Shown: positions 25,990-36,036, counted from the first letter of the stretch. The stretch: 43,740 nucleotides of DNA from an uncultured Cocleimonas sp. (GCF_947495625.1 NZ_CANLZW010000040.1:1-43740), one strand, 5' to 3'. Notes: generated from the sequence alone by a model not told the origin. Numbers and translations are program-made.

Positions 25990-27510
25990 TTAGAAAAAAC
26001 CTAATGGATCTTCGCTATAACTCACTAATAAGTTTTTAGTTTGCTGGTAATGATTCAGCATCATGCCGTGATTTTCACGTCCGATACCTGACTTCTTGTA
26101 ACCGCCAAATGCCGCATGCGCTGGGTATAGGTGATAACAATTGGTCCAAACTCGTCCTGCCTGAATGGCTCGTCCCATTCGGTAAGACTTATTCATGTCA
26201 CGCGTCCACAAGCCAGCACCGAGTCCATACTCAGAAGCATTGGCTAAGGCAATCGCATCCGCTTCATCTTTAAAGGTGGTCACACTGATTACAGGTCCAA
26301 AAATTTCTTCCTGGAAAACGCGCATATCATTGGTGCCTTTTAATACGGTTGGCTGGATGTAATAACCTTTGTTTAGATTATCATCGGTTAATGCTACACA
26401 ACCACCTGTTAGTACTTCTGCACCTTCAGCTTTGCCGATTTCAATATAATTCAGGATGATATCGAATTGTTCTTTAGAAACCTGTGCGCCAACCTGAGAA
26501 TCCGTATCCAGAGGATTACCTTGTTTGATGGTTTTCGATTTAGCTATTAGTCGTTCGATAAAATCATCCGCAATATTTTCCTGCACTAGAATACGTGAAG
26601 GACAGGTACACACTTCACCCTGATTAAAGAAGGCTAATGCTGCGCCTTCTAAACATTTTTCCAGATAAGCGTCTTCATGATTCATGATGTCATCAAAGAA
26701 AATATTCGGTGATTTTCCGCCAAGTTCGACGGTAGAAGGGATTAATGAATCAGCAGCACATTTCAGAATATGCTGACCTACTGCGGTAGAGCCGGTGAAT
26801 GCGATTTTTGCGATGCGTTCTGATGTCGCCAATGCTTGTCCGGCTTCCTGACCAAAACCCTGGACCACATTTAACACGCCTGCGGGTAATAAATCACCGA
26901 TAATTTCCATCAATAAGCTAATCGATAATGGCGTTTGTTCCGCGGGTTTAAGTACGATGCAATTACCTGCCGCCAGTGCTGGAGGGATTTTCCATGCAGC
27001 CATTAATAATGGAAAATTCCAAGGTATTATCTGACCAACAACTCCTAAAGGCTCATGATAATGATAAGCAACGGTGGTTTCATCTAACTCACTGATGCCG
27101 CCTTCTTGCGCACGAATACAGCCTGCGAAATAACGGAAATGATCCGCAGCTAATGGCACATCAGCCGCCATAGTTTCACGAATGCCTTTGCCATTGTCAT
27201 AGGTTTCAGCAATCGCTAGTAGTTCAAGGTTTTCTTCAATGCGATCCGCTATTTTTAGCAGAATATTAGAACGCTCAGTTACTGATGTTTTGCCCCATGC
27301 CGCTTTTGCAGAATGTGCCGCATCTAACGCAAGCTCGATATCTTCTGCTGAAGATTGGGCTACTTCACAAAACACTTTTCCATTGACTGGTGAAATATTT
27401 TCAAAGTATTGCCCTTTTTGGGGAGCTACCCATTCGCCTCCGATATAGTTTTCGTATCGTGACTTGAATTGAATCTCTGATTCAGGGGTATTTGGATCTG
27501 GATATATCAT
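25990..27510 (-). CDS. NAD-dependent aldehyde dehydrogenase (AldB/ExaC-like)
   Basis: About 506 residues, an ALDH superfamily member oxidising an aldehyde (in close relatives, acetaldehyde or similar) to the acid. Signatures: [10 protein letters not shown] at the start, [17 protein letters not shown] (cofactor site), [12 protein letters not shown] with the general-base glutamate, and the catalytic cysteine in [11 protein letters not shown], whose flanks resemble E. coli AldB and Pseudomonas ExaC. I chose ATG 27510 because AGGAC precedes it; an in-frame start at 27522 adds four residues. The gene is divergent from an AraC-type regulator, which is the probable activator. Confidence 0.9.
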   Translation of the reverse strand: MIYPDPNTPESEIQFKSRYENYIGGEWVAPQKGQYFENISPVNGKVFCEVAQSSAEDIELALDAAHSAKAAWGKTSVTERSNILLKIADRIEENLELLAIAETYDNGKGIRETMAADVPLAADHFRYFAGCIRAQEGGISELDETTVAYHYHEPLGVVGQIIPWNFPLLMAAWKIPPALAAGNCIVLKPAEQTPLSISLLMEIIGDLLPAGVLNVVQGFGQEAGQALATSERIAKIAFTGSTAVGQHILKCAADSLIPSTVELGGKSPNIFFDDIMNHEDAYLEKCLEGAALAFFNQGEVCTCPSRILVQENIADDFIERLIAKSKTIKQGNPLDTDSQVGAQVSKEQFDIILNYIEIGKAEGAEVLTGGCVALTDDNLNKGYYIQPTVLKGTNDMRVFQEEIFGPVISVTTFKDEADAIALANASEYGLGAGLWTRDMNKSYRMGRAIQAGRVWTNCYHLYPAHAAFGGYKKSGIGRENHGMMLNHYQQTKNLLVSYSEDPLGFF

Positions 27511-27798
27511 GGTTGTCCTCATTGTTTAATTAAAAGTATTTTTAAATTTTTATTATTATTTTTACTGTTTCGTTATTTTCGCTAATCATTGCTCTGCCAG
27601 ACCTTTGTTAAAACTGCGAAAGAGCTGAGCTAGATTTGCTGGTATGTAAATTAGGGGATAATCCGATTGCAGACTTATATGAAAATCCTAAATGATTCAG
27701 TGTGAGTCCTGTGATTGATATTGTGGTGACACTTGACTCTGTTTTTTCGCAAAACCAGCTATACTCTTTTCCATCCAGTGAGTTAAGAGGAGATCACG

Positions 27799-28731
27799 AT
27801 GGAGATGAAGCAACTTAAACGGTTAAGGACCCCGCGAACCTTAATCGAAAATAGAATAAGCTTTGCTGGCCCCAGTTCAGAAGTCAGTATTTACGATACT
27901 TATGAGTCTGCAAAACGGGTGCGTCTGGATGCGGGAGAGTTATTGGTGTGCGGGATGATGACAGGCCGCAAGATCATGCATTCGCCCAATGAAAGTAAAG
28001 GTCAGGAGTTTCTACCGCATGAGACTTTTATCATGGCGCCAGGAGAGGTCGTAACTATCGATTTTCCTGATGCCAGAAGAGATAAGCCAACTACCTGTTT
28101 AACCGTTGAGATATCAAAAGATAAAGTAAGCCGCGTGAGTCAAAGACTGAGCGATTCAATCCCCATGCTGGAGTCAGCCAATGACTGGCAGTTCGGTTGT
28201 CCGGTTTTGCATACGCATCATTCCTCGGAAACTCAGAGACTGCTCAGCAGGCTGACTAAATTATTCACTGAAAATCATCCGGATAGAGACACATTGATCG
28301 ATTTGAATATTTCCGAGTTAATCATTCGGATGTTACGCCATAAAACCCGGGATTTTCTACTCACGTATTGCAGTAAAGACCCAGAAGCAAATAGTTTGAT
28401 CGCTGCGCTGGACTGGATTAACAGCACCTTGTCAAAACCGCTCGATATAGATCATCTGTGCAAGCATGCCGGCATGAGTCGCAGTCGACTCTATGTTGAA
28501 TTCAAGGAAAAGTTGGGTTGTTCACCGGTAGAACTGCAGCAGCAATTACGCTTAAAACACGCAGCTGAAAGAATTAGAAATGGAGAATCGATAACCGCCA
28601 TTAGTTATGATTTGGGTTTTAATAACCCGAGCCATTTCTGTTACCGCTTTAAAAACTTTTTTGGGTGTACAGCAACAGAATATAAGCAGCGTGGAATTGT
28701 TGAAGAAGCAGTGGATGAAAATGTATTTTAG
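27799..28731 (+). CDS. AraC-family transcriptional regulator
   Basis: A 310-residue regulator. The N-terminal ~190 residues resemble the AraC_N effector/dimer domain (FLPHETFIMAPGEVVTIDFP). The C-terminus has two helix-turn-helix units: IDHLCKHAGMSRSRLYVEFK and SITAISYDLGFNNPSHFCYR followed by FKNFFGCTATEYKQR, the classical AraC signature. Start ATG 27799 is preceded by GAGGAG. It is divergent from the aldehyde dehydrogenase with about 290 bp between, the usual arrangement for a local activator that responds to an alcohol or aldehyde, but the inducer is not known. Confidence 0.9.
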   Translation: MEMKQLKRLRTPRTLIENRISFAGPSSEVSIYDTYESAKRVRLDAGELLVCGMMTGRKIMHSPNESKGQEFLPHETFIMAPGEVVTIDFPDARRDKPTTCLTVEISKDKVSRVSQRLSDSIPMLESANDWQFGCPVLHTHHSSETQRLLSRLTKLFTENHPDRDTLIDLNISELIIRMLRHKTRDFLLTYCSKDPEANSLIAALDWINSTLSKPLDIDHLCKHAGMSRSRLYVEFKEKLGCSPVELQQQLRLKHAAERIRNGESITAISYDLGFNNPSHFCYRFKNFFGCTATEYKQRGIVEEAVDENVF

Positions 28732-28796
28732 TTATTAATAACCGAGGTCTAAAAAGCTGTAACAAAAGGTGTCTATGCAGTATACGACGGATGATT

Positions 28797-29558
28797 TTAC
28801 TGTCTCCAATCCTCCATGCCGTATTTTTTTAAAATGACAGCGAGTTTTCCATTTGATCTAAGTTCTTTCATAGCGTTGCTTAAAATCTCAGCATAATATT
28901 TTGATTTTGCGATTTTGGGTGAAAACGCGATATATACTTTTTCCGAATAAGCTACTCCGGCATCAGTAAATTCATCAAGTGATTGCGTAGAATGGAGGTA
29001 ATAATTAAATACATATTTGTCTTCGATAAGTGCATCAATCCTACCTAATGATAACTTTTGAATATTTCTATCTAGGGCATTGTTTCCAGAATTTGTCTGA
29101 ACTTTTCCGCCGCCTTTATTTGGTTTGATATAGTCATCAAGGAGTTTTCCATAGGAGTATTTGCTGATAACTCCAAGACTGATTTCTTTCAGAGAATCCA
29201 AGCCCTTGTATCTCCAGGGATTGTCTTTTTTTACGTAAAATGTATGGGTAGCGTTGCCTAATGCCGTGGTTGGGAAGATAAACTCAGGTGTTTCGTTTCT
29301 GCCTGTACCAATAATGCCATCGTACTTTCCATCACGGATATTTGCTATAGCTCGCGCCCAGGGAAGGGTAATATATTTAACGGTATGACCTTGTTTGGCG
29401 AAGGCATTTTCAGCTATTTCAACCATGAATCCAGGATTGTCAGAAAGTGGATTACAGTTATATGGGCACCACTCATCCGCGACTAAAACTATCTCATCTG
29501 CGATGAGTGAAGTAGTGAGAAAGGTCAGAATTAAAAATAAAAATACTTTTTGTTTCAA
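28797..29558 (-). CDS. Periplasmic solute-binding protein, family 3-like
   Basis: A 253-residue exported protein. Signal peptide at 1-20 (FLFLILTFLTTSLIA, cut before DEIVL). The mature part has the family-3 binding fold: VADEWCPYNCNPLSDNPGFM near the start, a first-lobe RDGKYDGIIGTGRN, second-lobe GVISKYSYGKLLDDY and the final lobe LGRIDALIEDKYVFNYY. No permease or ATPase gene is adjacent, so it may serve a distant transporter or work as a sensor input. Two cysteines (WCPYNC) near the N-terminus could be disulfide bonded. Ligand unknown. Confidence 0.82.
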   Translation of the reverse strand: MKQKVFLFLILTFLTTSLIADEIVLVADEWCPYNCNPLSDNPGFMVEIAENAFAKQGHTVKYITLPWARAIANIRDGKYDGIIGTGRNETPEFIFPTTALGNATHTFYVKKDNPWRYKGLDSLKEISLGVISKYSYGKLLDDYIKPNKGGGKVQTNSGNNALDRNIQKLSLGRIDALIEDKYVFNYYLHSTQSLDEFTDAGVAYSEKVYIAFSPKIAKSKYYAEILSNAMKELRSNGKLAVILKKYGMEDWRQ

Positions 29559-29626
29559 TTTACAATTCTCTAATAATTAATTTTAAAAGAGATGCATGCT
29601 TCAAGCTTATTATTGTTTTATGTTAT

Positions 29627-29656
29627 AAAAACGGCTTAAAAGTAGGGGGGTGACTT
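29627..29656 (+). repeat. G-run hairpin repeat, downstream of sseA
   Basis: AAAA, CGGCTTAAAAGTA, six G, TGACTT. Begins 25 bp past the minus-strand sulfurtransferase stop. In minus-strand sense it ends GCCGTTTT, consistent with a terminator for that gene. Confidence 0.82.
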
Positions 29657-29680
29657 CTCTTTAATTTTTGGGTGGCTTTG

Positions 29681-30544
29681 TTAGCCCGTAGCTATTGGCC
29701 GTTTTTCATCTCTAATCCATTCACTCCAGGAACCAACATAAAGCTTCGAACCAGTAATTCCAGCAATTTCCAAGGCAAGCATATTATGGCAAGCCGTTAC
29801 GCCAGAACCACACATATTGACGAGTTCATCACTCTCATCCTGTAATAAATCATCGAACTGCTGTTTTAATTCTGCAGCTGGCAAAAATAGACCACCGTCA
29901 TCCAGATTCAATTGAAAGGCTCTATTAATCGCGCCGGGTACTCGGCCAGCTACCGTGTCTAAAGGCTCTACTTCACCTCTATAACGTTCAGGTGTGCGGG
30001 CATCAATGAGTGTGAATGATTTATCTTCAATGTTCTGTTGAATCTGTGAGGTGCTGATAATCTCATCAGGGTCGAGTTGAAAGTTAAATTGCTCAGCTTC
30101 TGGTTTGGGAGTAGCTTCTGGGATTTCTGTGGTTAGTTTTCGGCCTTCTTTAATCCATTGATTGATGCCACCGTCCAGCACAGCAACCTGATCAAAGCCA
30201 AATGCGCGTAATTGCCACCAGAGTCTACCCGAATAAGCATTACTGGCATCGTCGTAGGCAATGACTTGTGTGTTTTTTCCAATTCCCCATGCGTGTAGTT
30301 TTTTTATTAGCTCAGCAAAGTCAGGAAGAGGGTGACGGCCGCTCTCTGGAGTAATTTCAGATGAAAGATCTTTCTCTAAATGGCAATGAAATGAGTTAGG
30401 GATATGATTTTCTTGATAGTTCTTCAAACCCAGACTGCGGTCAGCAAGTGACGTACGACAGTCTAGAATTACCCAGTCAGGATTATCTAAATTCTCTTCA
30501 AGGGTTTGGGTAGAAACAATGTTTGTGTATTTCATATTCAACAC
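29681..30544 (-). CDS. sseA: 3-mercaptopyruvate sulfurtransferase
   Basis: A 287-residue protein with two rhodanese domains. The first, inactive, carries WVILDCRTSLADRSLGLKNY and HIPNSFHCHLEKDLS. The second carries the active cysteine (about C245) in CGSGVTACHN; the CGSGVTA loop is that of mercaptopyruvate sulfurtransferases rather than thiosulfate rhodaneses (CRxGx[R/T]). It transfers sulfur from 3-mercaptopyruvate to thiol acceptors. No signal peptide, so cytoplasmic. The start is GTG at 30544, supported by TAGG upstream; ATG at 30535 is an alternative. Confidence 0.9.
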   Translation of the reverse strand: MLNMKYTNIVSTQTLEENLDNPDWVILDCRTSLADRSLGLKNYQENHIPNSFHCHLEKDLSSEITPESGRHPLPDFAELIKKLHAWGIGKNTQVIAYDDASNAYSGRLWWQLRAFGFDQVAVLDGGINQWIKEGRKLTTEIPEATPKPEAEQFNFQLDPDEIISTSQIQQNIEDKSFTLIDARTPERYRGEVEPLDTVAGRVPGAINRAFQLNLDDGGLFLPAAELKQQFDDLLQDESDELVNMCGSGVTACHNMLALEIAGITGSKLYVGSWSEWIRDEKRPIATG

Positions 30545-30726
30545 TTTATACCTATAAAATAAATAACTACTCAGTAAGTTTATATTTTACTTTGACCGAG
30601 GCTGACTGCTACTAAAAACCGCACGGAGAATGTGAGCATATAATTATATGTGATCATTCGAGTACGATAATAACGAAGAGGTTAAGTAGTTAAAGTCGTA
30701 AAAGATGAATTTAATGTGCAGTTATT

Positions 30727-31392
30727 CTAAGTCATTAATGGATGGCATCTATTGTACCAAAGGGCAAATTCTTTACTGTGCTGCATGGCGCGTTTTACGA
30801 CACCTAATTCGTGACAGGAATTTAATACACCAAATACACTGCAATCGACATAATCAGGTTTCCCACCACCAAAAAAATCATTACCTTTTAGACCGTTTTT
30901 TGACCAGTGATCAATAGCATCCAGAAATTCTCTTTCTGCATCCACGATATTGTATTTGTCCTTCATTTTGCGTGCTACTTTAGGCATCGCCATAGCACCG
31001 GCGAAGCGTACAACTTTGCCTTTTAACCAGCCAAATTGTCCCGGTTTTATAATTCGTTGGAAATTTTGTAATGAGGTTTTAAAATTTGGGTGAATCAAGG
31101 GTGGTAGGTAATGCACTAATGTATTATCAATCCAGTCAGTCCACTCTTTTGCATCATCAGTAACAGCAAACTTGCCGTATTTGTTATTGATATGTTCGAT
31201 AATAGTGGCTGATTCTACAATCACCTCATCACCATCTTTAAGTACAGGTACTTTTTTGTGGTCGGTAAAACTCAATTCTTTCATGCCAAACGGAGATACT
31301 TCTACAACCTCGAAAGGTTCTTTGATAAAAGTGAGTAAGGCGCGGACTTTGCTACAAAAAGGACAAGACTGAAATTGGTAAAGCGTGATCAT
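30727..31392 (-). CDS. Glutathione S-transferase-like protein of the PTGES2 type
   Basis: A 221-residue protein with an N-terminal thioredoxin-like/glutaredoxin domain bearing the redox motif CPFC (C10 and C13) in YQFQSCPFCSKVRALL, then HKKVPVL and the GSH-binding ESATIIEHI. The C-terminal helical domain is like that of microsomal prostaglandin E synthase 2 and its bacterial relatives (FGGGKPDYVDCSVFGVL). It is not a typical GST since it keeps a CxxC motif. The native substrate in bacteria is unknown. Single gene, minus strand. Confidence 0.85.
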   Translation of the reverse strand: MITLYQFQSCPFCSKVRALLTFIKEPFEVVEVSPFGMKELSFTDHKKVPVLKDGDEVIVESATIIEHINNKYGKFAVTDDAKEWTDWIDNTLVHYLPPLIHPNFKTSLQNFQRIIKPGQFGWLKGKVVRFAGAMAMPKVARKMKDKYNIVDAEREFLDAIDHWSKNGLKGNDFFGGGKPDYVDCSVFGVLNSCHELGVVKRAMQHSKEFALWYNRCHPLMT

Positions 31393-31685
31393 GAATAATG
31401 TAAACCCAGAGTAATTAAATGAACCTTTCCTTCTTGAAATCTCCTTAATGATGTAGCTTAGATGCTTTATTTATAAGCATTTTAAAGAGAAAAAAAGTAA
31501 ACAAGCTGGAATCGATGTTATTAAAAGATAGTAACCTGTTTTTAAATCAAGTTGTAATTTTCATCGAATTTTTATTATCGTAATTTTTATCACATTTTGA
31601 ATCAAATCATAACTAAAATTGTTACTTTAAATGACATTCGTTATGGTTTCTTCATTAATTATATTCATCAAGGAAAGAAATAACT

Positions 31686-32342
31686 ATGATCAAATTATTA
31701 ACCAGAGTGCCACTAATGATTTTGTTAGCATTTATGATAACGGCTTGTGGTGGTGGCAGTACTATTGTAAATATTATAGATGATATCAACGATGATGAAG
31801 ATACTAGTTCGGTAGTTTCGGTAGTTAATGCAATCATTGATGCAAACGATGACATTATTGATACATTACCGCGATGGACCATCGGTGACATGAAGTTTGC
31901 AGCCAGTAGTTCAAAGAAGAACAGCCTTGCTAACTATGATGTGTTAACCACAACGAGTCTTGGTTTGAATGAAGATGGTGACGTAGTAAGTTCTATCGTA
32001 GCACTGTCTTATAAAGATAATGGCCCTGGTGTTTACACATTGGTTTCTTCACTAGATCAACTGCTAACACGACAGACAGATAATCCTTTAGGCAACTTTA
32101 TCCTGATTACAGCATCGATAATAAATATAGCTAATGATTCAACGACGTATAACTCAGATGATGGTGGTTTTGCCAATGTAACCTTAGATGGTGGTGACTT
32201 AGTATTTAATATTCCTTCACCAGTCAGTCTAATCCGAGGTAATGGTGATGCGTTTCCAGATTTGCCTTTCAATATCTTATTTACCTTGTTTGATATATTT
32301 GAAGACTTACCCACTCCTTCTTTGCCAAAGCCAGCAGAATAA
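31686..32342 (+). CDS. Lipoprotein of unknown function
   Basis: A 218-residue secreted protein with a clear lipobox: MILLAFMITAC, lipidated cysteine C21, followed by GGGS. After it comes a short acidic stretch (DDINDDEDTS). The remainder has no domain I recognise: mixed strands with aspartate and glycine, including YNSDDGGFANVTLDGGDL. With no charged Asp at +2 it should go to the outer membrane by the Lol rule. An AAGGAAAG ribosome-binding site precedes the ATG. It ends before a strong bidirectional terminator shared with rlmB. Confidence 0.75.
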   Translation: MIKLLTRVPLMILLAFMITACGGGSTIVNIIDDINDDEDTSSVVSVVNAIIDANDDIIDTLPRWTIGDMKFAASSSKKNSLANYDVLTTTSLGLNEDGDVVSSIVALSYKDNGPGVYTLVSSLDQLLTRQTDNPLGNFILITASIINIANDSTTYNSDDGGFANVTLDGGDLVFNIPSPVSLIRGNGDAFPDLPFNILFTLFDIFEDLPTPSLPKPAE

Positions 32343-32370
32343 AAAATGGTAAAAATAAAAAGACTAAACA

Positions 32371-32402
32371 AAAACGGCCCACTTAAATAGTGGGCCGTTT
32401 TT
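32371..32402. terminator. Bidirectional rho-independent terminator
   Basis: AAAACGGCCCACT pairs with AGTGGGCCGTTTT around a TAAAT loop; runs of A and T on the two flanks give a T-tract on each strand. It serves the lipoprotein gene (plus) and the rnr-rlmB operon (minus). Confidence 0.95.
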
Positions 32403-32423
32403 ATTTGTATACGTTGTGTTTTT

Positions 32424-33161
32424 TTAAGCTTGTCTTTGTCTAACTACTTCATACAGACATACACCCGTAGCTACCGAAACATTCAAGCTAGATACTTGCC
32501 CAGCCATTGGGATTGAAATCAATGTATCGCAATGCTCTTCGGTTAAACGTCGTAAGCCTTTGCCTTCAGCACCCATAACAATCGCGCTTGGTGTTTTGAA
32601 ATCGTAGGTATAAAGATCGCCGCTTGATTTATCGCTAGTGCCAATAAACCAGATGCCTTCTTTTTTAAGCTTTTCCATAGTACGAACCAGGTTCGTCACT
32701 TGAATGAAAGGAACAGTCTCAGCGGCCCCAGACGCTACTTTACGTGCAGCCGGAGTTAAGCCTACTGCATTATCTTTAGGTGCAATAACGGCATGTACGC
32801 CAGCTCCTTCAGCAGTTCTTAAACATGCGCCAAGATTATGCGGATCTGTTACACCATCAAGCACTAAAAGTAGGGGGGTGTCATCAATCTTATCTAATAG
32901 GTCGAATAGATCATCTTCCTGAAAACTCTTCGGTGCATTGTATTCTGCAACGACACCTTGATGCTGATGAGTCTTAGCGAGCTTATCTAAACTTGCAGGG
33001 TCAGAACGATGCGCAATTAAGCCACGTTTCTGTGCATGGTTGATTAATTCTTTAACGCGTTGATTGCGTTTGTTCTCTGCAATCCACACCTGAGTAATAT
33101 TATCTGCATCATTTTTTAGTGCAGATTCAACCGCGTGAATGCCAGTGATCAATGTCTTCAT
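32424..33161 (-). CDS. rlmB: 23S rRNA (guanosine2251-2'-O)-methyltransferase
   Basis: A 245-residue SPOUT-class methyltransferase that modifies G2251 in the 23S rRNA P loop. The N-terminal substrate-binding part starts ITGIHAVESAL. The SPOUT motifs are DGVTDPHNLGACLRTAEGAG, IVMGAEGKGLRRL, and the deep knot ISIPMAGQVSSLNVSVATG. Length agrees with E. coli RlmB (243). It follows the small ORF by three bases and rnr beyond it, the arrangement seen in E. coli (rnr-rlmB). A G-run repeat-like stretch lies in its conserved TPLLLVL codons. Confidence 0.95.
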   Translation of the reverse strand: MKTLITGIHAVESALKNDADNITQVWIAENKRNQRVKELINHAQKRGLIAHRSDPASLDKLAKTHQHQGVVAEYNAPKSFQEDDLFDLLDKIDDTPLLLVLDGVTDPHNLGACLRTAEGAGVHAVIAPKDNAVGLTPAARKVASGAAETVPFIQVTNLVRTMEKLKKEGIWFIGTSDKSSGDLYTYDFKTPSAIVMGAEGKGLRRLTEEHCDTLISIPMAGQVSSLNVSVATGVCLYEVVRQRQA

Positions 33162-33164
33162 GCT

Positions 33165-33467
33165 TTATTTGAAACTTCCTAATTGTTGTAAGTTCTGGCT
33201 ACCAATTGAGCCTTCTTTGTAACAGGAAAACCAATCAGCAGCATTTGGAATATTCCCCATTTGTTGCTCTGCTTCCTGCGCGGCTTCACGAGTTTCCCAA
33301 TAGACGATATCGGTATAACCTTCACCAATCGAGTCTTTGTGGATATCCCATTGGATAAAACCTGGTTGTTTGCTCATCCAGCTTTCGATAATCTCGCCTG
33401 CTATTTCTAGCAGGTAAGCTTCATCAACGTCATCGTCTAATTCATAAGTGATAATGTCTTTAAACAT
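33165..33467 (-). CDS. Small antibiotic-biosynthesis-monooxygenase-like (dimeric alpha-beta barrel) protein
   Basis: A 100-residue protein with an ABM-type ferredoxin-like pattern: strand YELDDDVDE, helix LEIAGEIIESW, strand GFIQWDIHKD, then YTDIVYWETREAAQEAEQ, typical of dimeric alpha-beta barrel domains. Such small proteins may be monooxygenases or non-enzymatic. Substrate unknown. It sits between rnr (10 bp) and rlmB (3 bp) on the same strand, so it is translated from the rRNA-maintenance transcript, an unusual place for this fold. Low certainty on function. Confidence 0.7.
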   Translation of the reverse strand: MFKDIITYELDDDVDEAYLLEIAGEIIESWMSKQPGFIQWDIHKDSIGEGYTDIVYWETREAAQEAEQQMGNIPNAADWFSCYKEGSIGSQNLQQLGSFK

Positions 33468-33477
33468 AATAGTAACC

Positions 33478-35874
33478 TTACTGTTTGCCTTTACGCTTAG
33501 ACTCTAACTTTGCCTTCTTTTTAGTTTTCTTTACATTCTTTGGCGTCGTTTTCTTTTTCTTCTTGCCTGTATTCTTATCGTTATTTGTCGTGTCTTTGTT
33601 CGATTTTTTCGAATAAGAACTTCCAGGCTTTTTCTTACGAGGTTTTCTTGAACCTTGATCATGACTATCGTTCGAGTCACCAGAATCAGGAAGCACAAAA
33701 TCAATCTTCCGATCATCTAAATCAACACGAGCAACCACAATTTCTATCGAGTCACCCAGACGGAAAGTCTTACCAGAGTTTTCACCCTTCATCGTATGTC
33801 GAGCGGCATCGAAGTGATAATAATCACTCTTAAGTGCTGATACATGCACCAAGCCTTCCACAAATACATCATCAAGTTCAACGAATAAACCAAAGCTGGT
33901 TACCGTTGAAATAATGCCTTTGAAAGTTTCGCCAATCTTATCCTGCATATACTCAGCTTTAAGCCATGACATAACATCACGACTCGCATCATCAGCGCGT
34001 TGCTCGCATTGCGAACAGTGTTCGCCGAGCTTTTTCATTGCGGCGTAATCGTAACGATAACCTTTCGCTGTCTTATTTTCTAAGATATGCAAAATGGCAC
34101 GATGTACTAGCAAATCTGGGTAGCGTCGAATCGGAGAAGTAAAGTGAGCGTAGTCATTTCTGGCAAGACCAAAGTGACGCGTATTATCTGGGTGTTCCTT
34201 ATCTTCTGGTGCGTATTGCGCGCGACTCATAGAACGCAACATTACGGTTTGAATCAAACGTGCATCAGGTCGATCTGAAACACTGGATAACAATGCTGCA
34301 TAATCTCTCGGTTGTGGGTCATCACCACCCCCCAACTTTAAGCCCAATCCATTAAGGAATTCGTGAACTTTCGCCAGCTTTTCAGTTTCTGGTCCTGAAT
34401 GAACACGATGCAATGCAGGTATCTTATTTTTCTTTAAGAAACGTGCAGCACACATATTTGCTGTAACCATGCACTCTTCGATAATCTTGTGAGCATCGTT
34501 ACGTGTGGTTGGAATGATATTTTCTATTTTGCGATTCTCACCGAAAATAATCTGTGTTTCGGTGGTTTCAAAATCAATCGAACCACGATCATCACGCGCT
34601 TTGCGTAATACTTTATAGAGTTTGTAGAGATCGTCTAGGTGATCAATGATAGGCGCGTGTTCCTGACGTAAATCACTATCGTGATCAACGACCATTGCCG
34701 CCATTTTAGTATAGGTTAAACGTGCCGCTGAATTCATAACCGCGTTATAAAAACGATAATCAGTCACTTCACCTGCGCCATCTATAGTGGCTTCACACAC
34801 CATACACAGGCGATCAACTTTGGGATTAAGCGAACACAAGCCGTTAGAGATTTTCTCTGGCAGCATCGGTATCACTTCCGCAGGGAAGTAAACCGAAGTA
34901 GCGCGTTCAATCGCTTCCTTGTCTAACTCAGTACCAGGACGTACATAATGAGAAACATCTGCAATCGCAACAGTTAATACCCAGTTGCCTTGCTTGTTTT
35001 GTTCACAGTAAACCGCGTCATCAAAGTCACGCGAATCTTCACCATCAATCGTAACTAATGGCATTTTGCGTAAATCAACACGGCCTTTTTTATCTTCTTC
35101 TAACACCTCATCGCTAAGCTTATTTGTTTCAGTTTTTACACCCTCAGGCCAAACATGCGGTAAATCGTGTGTTCGCAATGCTATATCGATTTCCATACCC
35201 GGTGCCATGTGGTCACCCAATGTTTCAGTGATTTTTCCGATGGCTTGATGTCTAGAGGTTGGATGTTCAACAATACGCGCAACCACAATCTGGCCGCTTT
35301 TAGCATCGCCACTATTTTCCGGTGGTATCAGGATATCTTGCGCGATACGTGAATTATCGGGTGTTACAAAACCCAATCCACTTTCGACAAAATAACGACC
35401 GACAACAGACTCGGTATTGTTTTCTAACACTTCAATGACAGCACCTTCGCGACGACCTTTACGGTCGATGCCCGTAACACTGGCAAGTACCTTATCGCCA
35501 TGCATAACCTTGCGCATCTGCTTGCCGTGCAAGTACAGATCATCAGAGCCATCTTCAGGGATTAAAAAGCCAAAACCATCAGGGTGTCCTTGAACACGAC
35601 CTGTAATTAAGTCAGCTTTTGTTGTGGGTACATATTTTTTACCACGATTAAATAAAATCTGACCGTCGCGCTCCATAGCACGTAAACGGAATTTCATTGC
35701 ATCAAGGTCTGGTTTTTCGGTAACTCCGAGACTTTCGGCTAATTCGTTGAATCCCACTGGGTGGCCAGTTTTGTCCATGACGTCGAGCATTAACTCACGG
35801 CTTGGGATAGGGCGATCGTATTTTTTCGCCTCGCGTTCTTTGTGCGGATCTTTATAATTTTTCATGAGGCGCAT
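33478..35874 (-). CDS. rnr: Ribonuclease R
   Basis: A 798-residue processive 3'-5' exoribonuclease. Order of domains: N-terminal HTH-like region (IPSRELMLDVMDK), two cold-shock domains, the RNB catalytic domain with IDGEDSRDFDDAVYCEQ (the acidic metal-binding cluster) and TSPIRRYPDLLVHRAIL, an S1 domain (FKGIISTVTSFGLFVELDD) and a very basic Lys-rich tail (about 745-798). Length fits E. coli RNase R (813). It degrades structured RNA and helps rRNA quality control. First gene of a three-gene operon with the small ORF and rlmB. An ATG three codons in (35865) is an alternative start. Confidence 0.96.
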   Translation of the reverse strand: MRLMKNYKDPHKEREAKKYDRPIPSRELMLDVMDKTGHPVGFNELAESLGVTEKPDLDAMKFRLRAMERDGQILFNRGKKYVPTTKADLITGRVQGHPDGFGFLIPEDGSDDLYLHGKQMRKVMHGDKVLASVTGIDRKGRREGAVIEVLENNTESVVGRYFVESGLGFVTPDNSRIAQDILIPPENSGDAKSGQIVVARIVEHPTSRHQAIGKITETLGDHMAPGMEIDIALRTHDLPHVWPEGVKTETNKLSDEVLEEDKKGRVDLRKMPLVTIDGEDSRDFDDAVYCEQNKQGNWVLTVAIADVSHYVRPGTELDKEAIERATSVYFPAEVIPMLPEKISNGLCSLNPKVDRLCMVCEATIDGAGEVTDYRFYNAVMNSAARLTYTKMAAMVVDHDSDLRQEHAPIIDHLDDLYKLYKVLRKARDDRGSIDFETTETQIIFGENRKIENIIPTTRNDAHKIIEECMVTANMCAARFLKKNKIPALHRVHSGPETEKLAKVHEFLNGLGLKLGGGDDPQPRDYAALLSSVSDRPDARLIQTVMLRSMSRAQYAPEDKEHPDNTRHFGLARNDYAHFTSPIRRYPDLLVHRAILHILENKTAKGYRYDYAAMKKLGEHCSQCEQRADDASRDVMSWLKAEYMQDKIGETFKGIISTVTSFGLFVELDDVFVEGLVHVSALKSDYYHFDAARHTMKGENSGKTFRLGDSIEIVVARVDLDDRKIDFVLPDSGDSNDSHDQGSRKPRKKKPGSSYSKKSNKDTTNNDKNTGKKKKKTTPKNVKKTKKKAKLESKRKGKQ

Positions 35875-36036
35875 TCTACGCCTTTTTAATGATAATTTAT
35901 CTAATTAAAGTCAAAAAAATATAAGGTTTAATATATTCAATAATATCAGATTGGGATTAGTTCAGAATAGCTTGAGACTTAATGTAATCCCTGACTTAAA
36001 CCTAAGTTATCATTCACGAGTTTATCTTTTATGAGC

